NCBI RefSeq assembly: GCF_014851765.1
Contig: NZ_JACVAI010000001.1
Coordinates: forward strand, 1,364,001 to 1,428,000
DNA: 64,000 nt
Direction of reading: 5' to 3'
Origin: Pseudomonas sp. PDM04
GTDB taxonomy: Bacteria; Pseudomonadota; Gammaproteobacteria; Pseudomonadales; Pseudomonadaceae
Every line of letters starts with the position of its first letter. Position 1 is the stretch's first letter. Of the stretch, positions 55,627 through 64,000 are shown piece by piece. Under the pieces are notes generated by a model. It was not told the DNA's origin. It searched no databases and was given only the letters and a program-made list of their open reading frames with translations. The position numbers and the translations under genes are program-made.

Positions 55627-57546
55627 ATGTCGATGCCTTTGCCAACCCTCGCCGCTGATCAACCCCTGCCTCCCGTCCTGGCCGGCCCGCTGTTGCGGCG
55701 GCTGGAGCCTTCACGGCTGGTGATGTGGCTGGTGGCAAGCCGGGCGTTGGCGCTGACGCTGCGTCTGCAACACCGTGACGATGTTCGCCTGGATGCCGGA
55801 CAGTGCACCGTCATCCCGGTCGGCGCTCACGCGTTCGTCCACTTGATCGACGTGCCGCTGGACACGCCACTGCCGTGCGACACGCTGATCGAGTACGACC
55901 TGCTGATCGACGAGGTGGGCGGCATCGCCGAATGGGCGCCGCACCTGCTGTACGCTGGAGCGGGCTGCCCGAATTTCGTCCTGCGCTCGCGGATCGACCA
56001 GTTGCTGCACGGCTCCTGCCGCAAACCGCACTACCCGGCGGTGGACGGCTTGCTCTGCGTCGATCAGTTGCTGGCGTCCGAGCACGCCGCGACGGAGCGC
56101 CCGGCGCTGTTGATGATGAGCGGTGACCAGGTGTATGCCGACGATGTCGCGGGGCCGATGCTGCGGGCGATCCATGCGTTGATCGAGCGCTTGGGGCTGT
56201 TCGGCGAACACCTCGAAGGCGCGGTGGTCAGCGACAGCGCCAAGCTCTATGAGCACCCGGCCAGTTACTACCACCGTGCGGATTTGTTACCGGCCCTGCA
56301 AAGCAACGAAACCCTGCGCGAGCGATTTTTCGGTGGCGCGCGCAAACCGATTTTCACCAGCAGCAGTGCCGACAACCACCTGGTGACGTTTGCCGAAGTC
56401 ATGGCCATGTACCTGCTGGTGTGGTCGCCGACGCCCTGGACGCTGATCGCGCCCAAACCGCCGAAGCTGATTCCCGAACGCCGTGAACGCTATGCCCTGG
56501 AGCAGACGCGCATCGATGCCTTCAAGGCCGGCCTGGGTGGCGTCGCGCGGGCTTTTGCGCATCTGCCGTGCCTGATGATTTTCGACGATCACGACATTAC
56601 CGATGACTGGAACCTTTCCGCGCAATGGGAGGAAACGGCCTACGGCCACCCGTTCTCCAAGCGCATCATCGGCAACGCGTTGATCGCCTACCTGCTGTGT
56701 CAGGGCTGGGGTAACAACCCGGATGCCTTCGGCGCCCTGCTGCAAAGGGCCGGCGGTGTCATCGCCACCGGGCAGGACGGCTACCTCGACAGCCCGGTGC
56801 AAGATGCGTTGATCGACGAGCTGCTGAAGTTCCAGCACTGGCATTACGTGCTGCCCACCACCCCGGCGATGGTGGTGCTCGACACCCGCACCCGGCGCTG
56901 GCGCAGCGAAATCAACCTCAAGCAACCCTCCGGCCTGCTGGACTGGGAAGCCCTCTGCGAGCTGCAACAGGAACTGCTCGATCACCCGTCGGCGATCATC
57001 GTTTCGCCGGCCCCGGTGTTCGGCGTGAAGCTGATCGAGACCGTGCAGCGGGTGTTCAGCTGGTTCGGTTACCCGCTGCTGGTGGACGCCGAAAACTGGA
57101 TGGCCCATCGCGGCGCAGCGCAGGTGATCCTGAACATTTTCCGACACTCGCGTACACCGGGTAATTACGTGGTGCTGTCAGGCGACGTGCATTATTCCTT
57201 CGTCTACGAGGTCTTGATCCGCCACCGCAAGGCCGGTCCGAGGATCTGGCAGATCACCAGCAGCGGCATCAAGAACGAATTTCCACCGAGCCTGCTGGAA
57301 TGGTTCGACCGCCTCAACCGCTGGCTTTACTCGCCGCGCTCGCCCCTGAACTGGCTGACCAAACGCCGGCTGATGCGCATCGTGCCGCATGTACCGGAGC
57401 ACGCGGAAATGGGCGAGCGGTTGTGGAATTCGGCGGGCATCGGCCAGGTGTTCTTCAACGAACAGGGCCAACCTCAGGATATCTTCCAGCTCAACGCCGA
57501 CGGCGCACCGAAAACCCGAATGGTCGCGCCCCAGCCGCAGGACTGA
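55627..57546 (+). CDS. PhoD-like metallophosphatase
   Basis: A 639-aa protein with the metal-site pattern of the PhoD-like phosphatase family: MMSGDQVYADDVAGPML near residue 165, MIFDDHDITDDWNL near residue 320 and VVLSGDVHYSFVYEVL near residue 520. No clear signal peptide is seen, unlike secreted PhoD, so it may act in the cytoplasm or be exported by another route. The substrate is unknown. Confidence 0.85.
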   Translation: MSMPLPTLAADQPLPPVLAGPLLRRLEPSRLVMWLVASRALALTLRLQHRDDVRLDAGQCTVIPVGAHAFVHLIDVPLDTPLPCDTLIEYDLLIDEVGGIAEWAPHLLYAGAGCPNFVLRSRIDQLLHGSCRKPHYPAVDGLLCVDQLLASEHAATERPALLMMSGDQVYADDVAGPMLRAIHALIERLGLFGEHLEGAVVSDSAKLYEHPASYYHRADLLPALQSNETLRERFFGGARKPIFTSSSADNHLVTFAEVMAMYLLVWSPTPWTLIAPKPPKLIPERRERYALEQTRIDAFKAGLGGVARAFAHLPCLMIFDDHDITDDWNLSAQWEETAYGHPFSKRIIGNALIAYLLCQGWGNNPDAFGALLQRAGGVIATGQDGYLDSPVQDALIDELLKFQHWHYVLPTTPAMVVLDTRTRRWRSEINLKQPSGLLDWEALCELQQELLDHPSAIIVSPAPVFGVKLIETVQRVFSWFGYPLLVDAENWMAHRGAAQVILNIFRHSRTPGNYVVLSGDVHYSFVYEVLIRHRKAGPRIWQITSSGIKNEFPPSLLEWFDRLNRWLYSPRSPLNWLTKRRLMRIVPHVPEHAEMGERLWNSAGIGQVFFNEQGQPQDIFQLNADGAPKTRMVAPQPQD

Positions 57547-57574
57547 CCCCCCGCCCCCAATCCTCTGCCTACAA

Positions 57575-57690
57575 CCCTGTGGGAGCGAGCCTGCTCGCGA
57601 AAAACACCCAGGCGCGCAGGTATTGAGGCAGCCCGTGTAGTCCTTATCGACCATCGCGAGCAAGCCCGTTCCTGCGGGCGACCTCACTCT
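57575..57690. repeat. REP pair
   Basis: gtgggagcgagcctgctcgc near 57582 and the inverted ccatcgcgagcaagcccgtt near 57652. They occupy most of the 304-bp gap before yefM; no gene seen. Confidence 0.7.
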
Positions 57691-57850
57691 GAGACCAGGA
57701 CTACATCAGTCACAGAAACGTCTCGAAGCGGCTTCAGCGATACTTCAGTACAAACGCAGATACGTCGTCTGCGTAGCAACCACTGGTAGGTATCGTCTTT
57801 CAACCTGTACACGTTTCTGTACGGTCATCGCATGGAGCAAGGACAACAAC

Positions 57851-58105
57851 ATGCAAACCATCAACTACACCACCGCACGCGCGCACCTTGCCGAAACCAT
57901 GGACAGGGTCAACGAGGATCGTGCTCCCTTGTTGGTCACACGCCAGAAAGGCGAGCCGGTGGTGATGATGTCTCTGGCGGAGTACAACGCTCTCGAAGAG
58001 ACTGCTTACCTGCTGCGATCTCCAGCCAATGCTGAACGCCTGATCAAATCGATTGGTAGCCTGCGCGCAGGGAAAACCAAAACCCGGCCACTTATCGAAG
58101 AATGA
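57851..58105 (+). CDS. yefM: YefM/Phd-family antitoxin
   Basis: An 84-aa antitoxin with the YefM fold: [20 protein letters not shown], then [20 protein letters not shown] and [17 protein letters not shown]. It binds and neutralises YoeB and represses the operon. It is intact and overlaps the yoeB start by ATGA. The toxin partner carries a stop codon, so this antitoxin may now be orphaned. Confidence 0.93.
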   Translation: MQTINYTTARAHLAETMDRVNEDRAPLLVTRQKGEPVVMMSLAEYNALEETAYLLRSPANAERLIKSIGSLRAGKTKTRPLIEE

Positions 58106-58356
58106 AGATCGAATTCACTCCCGAAGGTTGGGAAGACTATTAGTGGTTCCAACAAAACGACAGGGCCGGGCTCAAGCGAATCAACCTGCTGATCAAATCC
58201 ATTCAGCGCGAACCCTTCGATGGCCTGGGAAAACCAGAGCCGCTCAAACACAATTTCAGCGGCTTCTGGTCGCGCCGGATGACGGCCGAGCACAGTTTGG
58301 TCTACGCCATTGAGGAAGGTGAAATCTGCATTGTCATGTGCAGATATCATTATTGA
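58102..58356 (+). pseudogene. yoeB: YoeB toxin with an early nonsense codon
   Basis: The frame reads [13 protein letters not shown], then TAG at 58141-58143 (codon 14), then WFQQNDRAGLKRINLLIKSI and KPEPLKHNFSGFWSRRMTAE to RYHY at the end. Everything but the stop matches the ribosome-dependent mRNase YoeB, including the C-terminal catalytic His-Tyr. Most homologues have Leu or another hydrophobic residue at this place, so one base change (for example TTG to TAG) explains it. The rest is undamaged, so the mutation looks recent. Confidence 0.9.
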
Positions 58357-58359
58357 ACC

Positions 58360-59535
58360 TCAAGCCTCCCTCACCACCCGCCCCACCCCTCTGACAATCA
58401 TCTCCACTTCACGCTCGTCGAGGGTCAATGGCGGCAGCAGGCGGATGATCTTGCCGCGGGTCACGTTGATCAGCAAGCCGTGATCGCGGGCGGCAATCAG
58501 GGCCAGGTCGCGGATCGCTTGCTTGAGTTCGATGCCGATCATCAGGCCCTGGCCGCGAATGGCCAGCACGTTCGGGTCGCCGGCCAGTTCGATGCGCAAT
58601 TTCTCCAGCAGGCGTTCGCCCTGCACACTCGCGTTCTCCCGCAGCCCTTGTTCCTCGATGATGTCCAGCACGGTGCAACCGACGCGGCAGGCCAGTGGAT
58701 TGCCGCCGAACGTGCTGCCGTGGCTGCCGGGGGTGAACAGCTCGGCAGCCCGGCCCCGGGCCAGGCAGGCGCCGATGGGGATGCCATTGCCGAGGCCTTT
58801 GGCCAGGGTCATCACGTCCGGCACGATGCCTTCGTGCTGAAAGGCGAACCACTGCCCGGTGCGACCGATACCGGTCTGGATTTCGTCGAGCATCAGCAGC
58901 CAGCCATGCCGGTTGCACAGCTCGCGCAAGGCCTTGAGGTAACCCGGCGGTGCCGGTTGCACGCCGCTTTCGCCCTGGATCGGTTCCATCAGGATCGCCG
59001 CGATGCGCGGGCCGTGGGCCTGTTGCACGCGGTCCAGCGCCTTGAGGTCGCCGAAAGGCACTTTGACGAAATCCCCCGGCAGCTTGTTGTAGCCCAGGCG
59101 CACCGCCGGGCCATCGCTGGCGGACAAGGTGCCGAGGGTGCGGCCATGGAAGGCATTTTCCATGACCACCACCAGCGGCTGTTCAATGCCCTTGTGCCAG
59201 CCATGCAGGCGCGCCAGCTTCAACGCGGTTTCGTTGGCTTCGGCACCGGAGTTGTTGAAGAAGACCCGCTCCATGTCCGCCAACCGGGTCAGTTTCTGCG
59301 CCAGTTGCTGTTGCCAGTCGATGCTGTAGAGGTTGGAGGTGTGCAGCAGCAGGCCGGCCTGTTCGCTGATGGCGGAGACGATCCGGGGGTGGGAATGGCC
59401 GACGTTGGTCACCGCCACGCCCGCCACCGCGTCCAGGTATTCTCGTCCCGCCTGATCCCACAGACGCGTGCCCAGCCCTCTGCTGAAGCTCAAGGCCAGT
59501 GGTTGGTAAGTGCTCATCAGGCAGGCGGCGGTCAT
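58360..59535 (-). CDS. argD: Acetylornithine aminotransferase-like enzyme
   Basis: A PLP-dependent class-III aminotransferase of 391 aa. [41 protein letters not shown] and the lysine-bearing [15 protein letters not shown] are the ArgD-type signatures. It would transfer an amino group between N-acetylornithine and 2-oxoglutarate in arginine synthesis; another omega-aminotransferase role is possible since Pseudomonas has several paralogues. An alternative ATG lies six codons in. Confidence 0.85.
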   Translation of the reverse strand: MTAACLMSTYQPLALSFSRGLGTRLWDQAGREYLDAVAGVAVTNVGHSHPRIVSAISEQAGLLLHTSNLYSIDWQQQLAQKLTRLADMERVFFNNSGAEANETALKLARLHGWHKGIEQPLVVVMENAFHGRTLGTLSASDGPAVRLGYNKLPGDFVKVPFGDLKALDRVQQAHGPRIAAILMEPIQGESGVQPAPPGYLKALRELCNRHGWLLMLDEIQTGIGRTGQWFAFQHEGIVPDVMTLAKGLGNGIPIGACLARGRAAELFTPGSHGSTFGGNPLACRVGCTVLDIIEEQGLRENASVQGERLLEKLRIELAGDPNVLAIRGQGLMIGIELKQAIRDLALIAARDHGLLINVTRGKIIRLLPPLTLDEREVEMIVRGVGRVVREA

Positions 59536-59637
59536 GACGTCAGACTCCAGCGGGGTGGGTGTTTTTCGCAGTATGGTTAGCCACCAGAACTGGATAAACT
59601 GCGCAAAACTTCAATCATTTTAAAGTCAGGCTTGATA

Positions 59638-60543
59638 ATGGATCTGTTCCAGGCAATGACCGTTTACGTCAGGGTGGTGGAAACCGGCAGCTTGACCGCC
59701 GCCGCGCTGCACTGCGAGATCTCCACCACCATGGTCGGCAATCACTTGCGCGCGCTGGAGCAACGCCTGGGCGTACGCTTGCTCAACCGTACGACGCGGC
59801 GCCAGCGCCTGACGGAATTCGGTACCGCGTACTACCAGCGTTGCCTGGAAGTGCTGGGCATGGTGGCCGAGTCCGAACGTCTGGCCGAGCAGGCGCTCGA
59901 TGAGCCCAGCGGCACCCTGCGGATCACCGCACCGCTGACGTTCGGCACGGAAAAACTGGCGCCGGCCCTGAGCGAGTTCGCCCTGCTGTGCCCACGGGTC
60001 AAACTCGACGTGGTGCTGACCAACCGCCGCCCGGATCTGCTGGAAAACGGCTTCGACGTGGCGTTCCGCCTGGGCCACATGGAACAGACCAACCTGATCG
60101 CCCGCCCGCTCGTGGACTACCCGCTGACCATGTGCGCCTCACCGGGCTATCTGACGCGGCGCGGCACTCCGCAAACCCCGGATGACCTGCAACACCACGA
60201 TTGCCTGTCATTCGCCTACCCGGCCGGCGACGACTGGCACTCGGTGGAAAAGCAATGGCGCCTGAGCGGGCCCGACGGCGAGATTGCCGTGGCGGTCAAC
60301 GGGCCGATGTTGATCAACAGTTCCGCCGGGTTGCACCAGGCGGCGCGGACCGGGATGGGCATCGTGGTGCTGCCCGACGCGCTGGTGGAACAGGACCTCG
60401 AGGACGGCAGACTGGTGGCCCTGCTCCCGGATTTCCTGCCGCCGAGCCGGCCGATGAGCCTGATGTACGCGCAAGATCGCTACCGTTTGCCGAAACTGCG
60501 CAGCTTCGTCGACTTCGCCATCGGGATGTGGGGCAAGCACTAG
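59638..60543 (+). CDS. LysR-family transcriptional regulator
   Basis: A 301-aa regulator. The N-terminal winged helix (MDLFQAMTVYVRVVETGSLT, ALHCEISTTMVGNHLRALEQ) and substrate-binding domain (TLRITAPLTFGTEKLAPALS) are of the CrgA/AaeR-like subgroup. It is divergent from the aminotransferase across 102 bp and might control it or itself. Start at ATG 59638. Confidence 0.92.
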   Translation: MDLFQAMTVYVRVVETGSLTAAALHCEISTTMVGNHLRALEQRLGVRLLNRTTRRQRLTEFGTAYYQRCLEVLGMVAESERLAEQALDEPSGTLRITAPLTFGTEKLAPALSEFALLCPRVKLDVVLTNRRPDLLENGFDVAFRLGHMEQTNLIARPLVDYPLTMCASPGYLTRRGTPQTPDDLQHHDCLSFAYPAGDDWHSVEKQWRLSGPDGEIAVAVNGPMLINSSAGLHQAARTGMGIVVLPDALVEQDLEDGRLVALLPDFLPPSRPMSLMYAQDRYRLPKLRSFVDFAIGMWGKH

Positions 60544-60608
60544 GCGCCGTCACACACCATCGACTAATCTGCTCGGCACGCGGATCACTTTCGTCAGGGA
60601 GATCGTTG

Positions 60609-61622
60609 ATGGATGGTGCATCGGAAATTGAAACGCTGAAGATCAATCTGTCTGATTTGAACGAAGACATGCTGCACACCATCATGCAGTTGGTGAGCGA
60701 TGGCATCTGGGACTGGAACGCCAATACCGGATTCGTTTACCGCAACCCCGGCTGGTACGAAATGCTGGGCTACACACCCCATTCCCTGGAAAACACGGTG
60801 TTGACCTGGGAAAGCGTGATGCATCCCGACGATTATTCGCGAGTCATGGCGCTGTTCGATGCCTACCTGGAACAACGCTCGGCCGGTTATCAGGCCGAGT
60901 ATCGCTGCCGCACGAAAGATGGCCGTTACATCTGGATCGAAGACCGGGGCTACGTGATTGCCCGCAATGCCGATGGCTCGGTGGCGCGCATGGTCGGTGC
61001 GCACCGCAGCATCGAGGACAAGAAACGCCTGGTCGAAGCCCTTGAACGAAGGAACGAATCCCTTGAGGCCCTCGTCGAAGCGCGCACCCAGGAGCTGTCG
61101 CGGGTGAACCGGCAGTTGCAGGCGCAGCTCGAGGAAAACCGCAAGCTGGCGCAAACCGACGAACTGACCGCCACCGCCAACCGCCATCGCTTGAGCACGG
61201 CACTGCCCCAGGAATGTGATCGCGCCCAACGCTTTCGTCAGCCGCTGTCACTGATTGCCATGGACATCGACGACTTCAAGAACATCAACGACCACTACGG
61301 CCACGCGCTCGGCGATGCGGCACTGGTGCGGGTGGTGGAAAGGGTCAGGCAGTGCGTACGCGAAGGCGACCTGCTGGTGCGCTGGGGCGGTGACGAGTTC
61401 ATCATGATCCTGCCCAACACGCCCCTGGCCGAGGCCAGGGCCCTCGCCGAAACCATTCGCCACAATCTCGCCGACCTGCCCCCCGTGGGCGATTTTCAAC
61501 TGACCCTCAGCTTTGGCGTGGTCCAGCGCTTCGACGAAGAACAGCAGACCGGCTTGCTGGCCAGGGCCGACCAGGCGTTGTACCGCTCGAAAGTGGCGGG
61601 CAAGGATGTGATTTCCGGCTGA
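60609..61622 (+). CDS. PAS-GGDEF diguanylate cyclase
   Basis: A 337-aa soluble enzyme. A PAS fold with PAC segment covers about residues 25-140 (DGIWDWNANTGFVYRNPGWY), followed by a short coiled coil (145-180) and a GGDEF domain with intact GGDEF at 260-264 and an RxxD inhibitory site at 251-254. It should make c-di-GMP and be product-inhibited. No EAL domain. The conserved LTGLxNR is LTATANR here, a minor departure. Confidence 0.92.
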   Translation: MDGASEIETLKINLSDLNEDMLHTIMQLVSDGIWDWNANTGFVYRNPGWYEMLGYTPHSLENTVLTWESVMHPDDYSRVMALFDAYLEQRSAGYQAEYRCRTKDGRYIWIEDRGYVIARNADGSVARMVGAHRSIEDKKRLVEALERRNESLEALVEARTQELSRVNRQLQAQLEENRKLAQTDELTATANRHRLSTALPQECDRAQRFRQPLSLIAMDIDDFKNINDHYGHALGDAALVRVVERVRQCVREGDLLVRWGGDEFIMILPNTPLAEARALAETIRHNLADLPPVGDFQLTLSFGVVQRFDEEQQTGLLARADQALYRSKVAGKDVISG

Positions 61623-61630
61623 GCCCTGAC

Positions 61631-62338
61631 CTAGCGTCCCGCCTTCACCAGCACCGGTTTTTCCTGATAGCGCTGCGGATACAGCTGCTTCAACTGCGCC
61701 ACTTTCGGCAGATCGTTGATCACGATGTATGGATAGGTCGGGTGCTCGGTCAGGAAGTCCTGATGCTCCTCTTCCGCCGGGTAGAAACCGTTGTAGCTTT
61801 CCAGCCGGGTCACGATCGGCTGGTCGAAGGCCTTGGCCGCGCCCAGTTGCGCGATGTAGGCCTGGGCGACCCGCTGCTGCTCGCTGTTTTGCACAAAGAT
61901 CGCCGAGCGATACTGGGTGCCGTGATCCGGCCCCTGGCGGTTGAGTTCGGTCGGGTTGTGCGCCACGGAAAAGTAGATCTGCAGCAAGGTTCCATAGCTG
62001 ACTTGAGCGGGGTCGAAGGTGACCTCGACCGATTCCGCATGACCGGTATCGCCCTCGCTGACCCGCTCGTACTGCGCGGTGTCGGCCGCACCGCCCGCAT
62101 AGCCGGACACGGCGTTCTTCACGCCTTTGACATGCTGGAACACCCCTTGCACACCCCAGAAGCAGCCACCGGCGAAGACCGCCGTTTCGCTGTGGGCCTG
62201 GGTGTTTTCATCGAGGGTGGGCGGCGGCAGGAGCACCGCGTCTTCGGCGCCGCCCAGGGAAAACGCCGAGCATTGGCCGACGAGGCCGGCGGCAGCCAGT
62301 CCCAACAAGGTACGACGCCAGGTGAACAGGGATTTCAT
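61631..62338 (-). CDS. msrA: Peptide-methionine (S)-S-oxide reductase MsrA, exported
   Basis: The catalytic motif GGCFWGVQGVFQ has Cys59, and SGYAGGAADTAQYERVSEGD completes the family pattern. The 235-aa length includes an N-terminal leader with RR and a hydrophobic stretch (TLLGLAAAGLVGQCSAFSLG), so the enzyme is probably periplasmic rather than cytosolic. It repairs the S form of methionine sulfoxide. It is 28 bp downstream of the exported msrB. Confidence 0.9.
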   Translation of the reverse strand: MKSLFTWRRTLLGLAAAGLVGQCSAFSLGGAEDAVLLPPPTLDENTQAHSETAVFAGGCFWGVQGVFQHVKGVKNAVSGYAGGAADTAQYERVSEGDTGHAESVEVTFDPAQVSYGTLLQIYFSVAHNPTELNRQGPDHGTQYRSAIFVQNSEQQRVAQAYIAQLGAAKAFDQPIVTRLESYNGFYPAEEEHQDFLTEHPTYPYIVINDLPKVAQLKQLYPQRYQEKPVLVKAGR

Positions 62339-62366
62339 GAGGCTGACTCCGAGTGAAAAGTGCGGG

Positions 62367-62885
62367 TTAAACCGCGTGTGGCGTGAAGGTCATGGCCAGG
62401 CCGTTCATGCAGTAACGCAGGCCGGTGGGTTTAGGGCCGTCATCGAAGACATGCCCCAGGTGGCCGCCGCAGCGCCGGCAATGAACGGCCTCGCGCAGCA
62501 TGCCGAAGGTGCGGTCCTGACGGGTGGCGACCGCCTTGTCCAGCGGCGCCCAGAAACTCGGCCAACCGGTGTGGCTGTCGAACTTGGTCTGTGATGAAAA
62601 CAGCGGCAGGTCGCAACCGGCGCAGGCAAAGGTGCCATCACGGTGCTCGTTGTTCAGCGGGCTGCTGTAGGCCCGTTCGGTGCCTTCCTCGCGCAGGATT
62701 TCGTACTGCTCGGCACTGAGCAGGGAACGCCACTCGCTGTCGCTGTGGGTCACCTCGAACACCTCCTCGGCATTGGCCGTACCGAGCAGTGCCGAGCTGG
62801 CGGCAAATTTTGGCAATACACCGACCACCAGGGCTGCAGCCCCCAGCCCACCGCCCGCGAGAAGAAATTGTCGCCGTGAAAACAT
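62367..62885 (-). CDS. msrB: Peptide-methionine (R)-S-oxide reductase MsrB, Tat-exported
   Basis: Start chosen at ATG 62885 (MFSRRQFLLAGGGLGAAALV), which has a twin-arginine signal. The mature enzyme has the two CxxC zinc pairs (FACAGCDLP, HCRRCGGHLGH) and catalytic Cys in RYCMNGLAMTF. 172 aa. Together with msrA it would repair both methionine sulfoxide forms in the periplasm. It is divergent from the response regulator at 63037. Confidence 0.9.
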   Translation of the reverse strand: MFSRRQFLLAGGGLGAAALVVGVLPKFAASSALLGTANAEEVFEVTHSDSEWRSLLSAEQYEILREEGTERAYSSPLNNEHRDGTFACAGCDLPLFSSQTKFDSHTGWPSFWAPLDKAVATRQDRTFGMLREAVHCRRCGGHLGHVFDDGPKPTGLRYCMNGLAMTFTPHAV

Positions 62886-63036
62886 GGCCGTCTCCCACCA
62901 TCCAAAGTGCCTTTCGTGGAACACAGCCTAGGCTTGGGTTGATCGCCAAATCCTCACGGCAAGTTAAACAATTCGTGATAACTCTGGCGTTGGAAAACCC
63001 GCACAATGCGCTCATTGCGTCGAAGGATTGAACTGG

Positions 63037-63753
63037 ATGGAACAGACCAAACGCGTCCTCGTGGTCGAGGACGACCTGCATATCGCCGACCTCATCTGCC
63101 TGCATCTGCGCGATGAGCAGTTCGAGGTGGTGCACTGCGCCGATGGCGACGAAGGCATGCGACGGTTGCAGCAAGGCAGCTGGGATGCGTTGATTCTCGA
63201 CCTGATGCTGCCGGGCGTCGACGGTCTGGAAATCTGCCGGCGCGCCCGCGCCATGGCCCGCTATACGCCGATCATCATTACCAGCGCGCGCTCCAGCGAA
63301 ATGCACCGGATTCTCGGGCTCGAGCTCGGCGCCGACGATTACCTGGCCAAGCCCTTTTCCATGCTCGAGCTGGTGGCCCGGGTCAAGGCCCTGCTGCGAC
63401 GGGTCGACGCCATGGCGCGCAACCTGAAGATGGACGCCGGCAGCCTGCTTCTGGACGGGCTGGCCATCGACCCGATCACCCGCGAGGTGTCCCTCGACGG
63501 CCGGCGCCTGGACCTCACGCCACGGGAATTCGACCTGCTGTTTTTCTTCGCCCGCCAGCCCGGCAAGGTGTTTTCGCGCATGGACCTGCTCAATGCCGTA
63601 TGGGGTTACAGCCATGAGGGCTACGAACACACGGTCAATACCCACATCAATCGCCTGCGGGCCAAGATCGAGGCCGATCCCGCAGAGCCGGTGCGTATCC
63701 TCACGGTCTGGGGCCGCGGCTACAAGTTCGCGGCACGGGAGGAGCAGCCATGA
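63037..63753 (+). CDS. OmpR-family response regulator
   Basis: A 238-aa two-component regulator: receiver with VVEDD, Asp55 in LILDLMLPGVDG and Lys in DYLAKPFSMLELVAR; OmpR/PhoB winged helix with LDLTPREFDLLFFFARQPGK and a C-terminal RGYKF. ATG 63037 has AAGGA upstream. Divergent from msrBA across about 150 bp and overlapping the kinase gene by ATGA; control of msrBA is a reasonable guess. Confidence 0.92.
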   Translation: MEQTKRVLVVEDDLHIADLICLHLRDEQFEVVHCADGDEGMRRLQQGSWDALILDLMLPGVDGLEICRRARAMARYTPIIITSARSSEMHRILGLELGADDYLAKPFSMLELVARVKALLRRVDAMARNLKMDAGSLLLDGLAIDPITREVSLDGRRLDLTPREFDLLFFFARQPGKVFSRMDLLNAVWGYSHEGYEHTVNTHINRLRAKIEADPAEPVRILTVWGRGYKFAAREEQP

Positions 63754-64000
63754 GGCTGACCCTGACGCAACGGCTGTCGCTGGTGTTCGCCGTGCTGTTG
63801 CTGGTGTGCTGCGGCACGTCGGCCTGGATGCAGGTGCGCTCCAACCAGATGCACGAGCAGGAGGTGGTGCAAGGGTTGTCGCGAGACCTGGCCCAGCACA
63901 TTGCCCGTGACACCGTGCTGATGGACACCCAGGGCCTCATGCCCAATGCCGTGCGCGATCTGTTCAGCAAGCTGATGCTGGTCAATCCCAGTGTCGAGGT
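63750..64000 (+). CDS. Sensor histidine kinase (N-terminal part)
   Basis: Cut by the window edge after about 83 residues. It begins MRLTLTQRLSLVFAVLLLVC, a first membrane helix, followed by a start of a periplasmic region (NQMHEQEVVQGLSRDLAQHI). Its position directly after the response regulator with a 4-bp overlap identifies it as the cognate kinase; the kinase domain itself is outside the window. Confidence 0.85.
   Translation, partial: MRLTLTQRLSLVFAVLLLVCCGTSAWMQVRSNQMHEQEVVQGLSRDLAQHIARDTVLMDTQGLMPNAVRDLFSKLMLVNPSVE

Overview
The window is high-GC gammaproteobacterial chromosome, almost certainly a Pseudomonas of the fluorescens group. The signs are the queA-tgt-yajC-secD-secF order, REP elements of the 'gtgggagcgagc' type, DUF3077 proteins, an MlaA lipoprotein and a soluble formate dehydrogenase. 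Core genes flank a long accessory region at a tRNA-Leu(CAA) gene.

Layout. 1-5830 (minus strand) holds a partial glycine-zipper protein and queA-tgt-yajC-secD-secF. At 5938 lies tRNA-Leu(CAA), followed by about 29 kb of integrated DNA (about 6005-35007). I read this as two related satellite-like islands in tandem, because the tRNA 3' end and its downstream terminator occur three times (about 6005, 24177 and 34997). Short TGTATCCCT repeats that look like integrase arm sites accompany each copy. Island 1 (about 18 kb) has a P4-type integrase, an AlpA-like regulator, a possible C4-like antisense RNA controlling a small DUF3077 operon, a 968-aa TOPRIM/DUF927 replication protein, a coiled-coil protein and a 62-aa protein. 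Its AT-rich cargo follows: DUF4062, a three-TM protein, a SIR2-like protein, a caspase-like protease with a partner, a YfbU-like protein and a TM protein. It ends with an iteron/inverted-repeat element and a ParB-like protein. Island 2 (about 11 kb) repeats the plan but has lost the integrase, regulators and the N-terminal half of the replication protein. Its cargo is a 1105-aa PLD-like protein facing a DUF4238/SEC-C-like protein, followed by a broken third copy of the coiled-coil gene, a second iteron/inverted-repeat element and a 187-aa protein.

Right of the islands (35.1-38.9 kb) are small accessory genes: a PIN-type DUF4411 toxin with an HTH/ImmA partner, and a second C4-like locus with a DUF3077 gene. 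From 39 kb onwards come an amidase and MFS transporter under a divergent LacI regulator with visible operators, an MHS-family transporter, a short colicin E3-type bacteriocin with immunity gene, fdsGBAD-type formate dehydrogenase, a two-component system, mlaA, a PhoD-like phosphatase, yefM with a nonsense-mutated yoeB, an argD-like aminotransferase, a LysR regulator, a PAS-GGDEF protein, exported MsrA and MsrB, and the start of a second two-component system.

How it fits together. The island cores look like P4-type satellites: integrase, AlpA-like activator, helicase-primase and an iteron origin. The cargo between the coiled-coil/small-protein pair and the origin-like element is a putative defence repertoire (SIR2, caspase, DUF4062, PLD-like). 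The defence roles are inferred from protein families and position; no function has been shown for these genes here. I see no rRNA genes, CRISPR arrays or intact insertion sequences.
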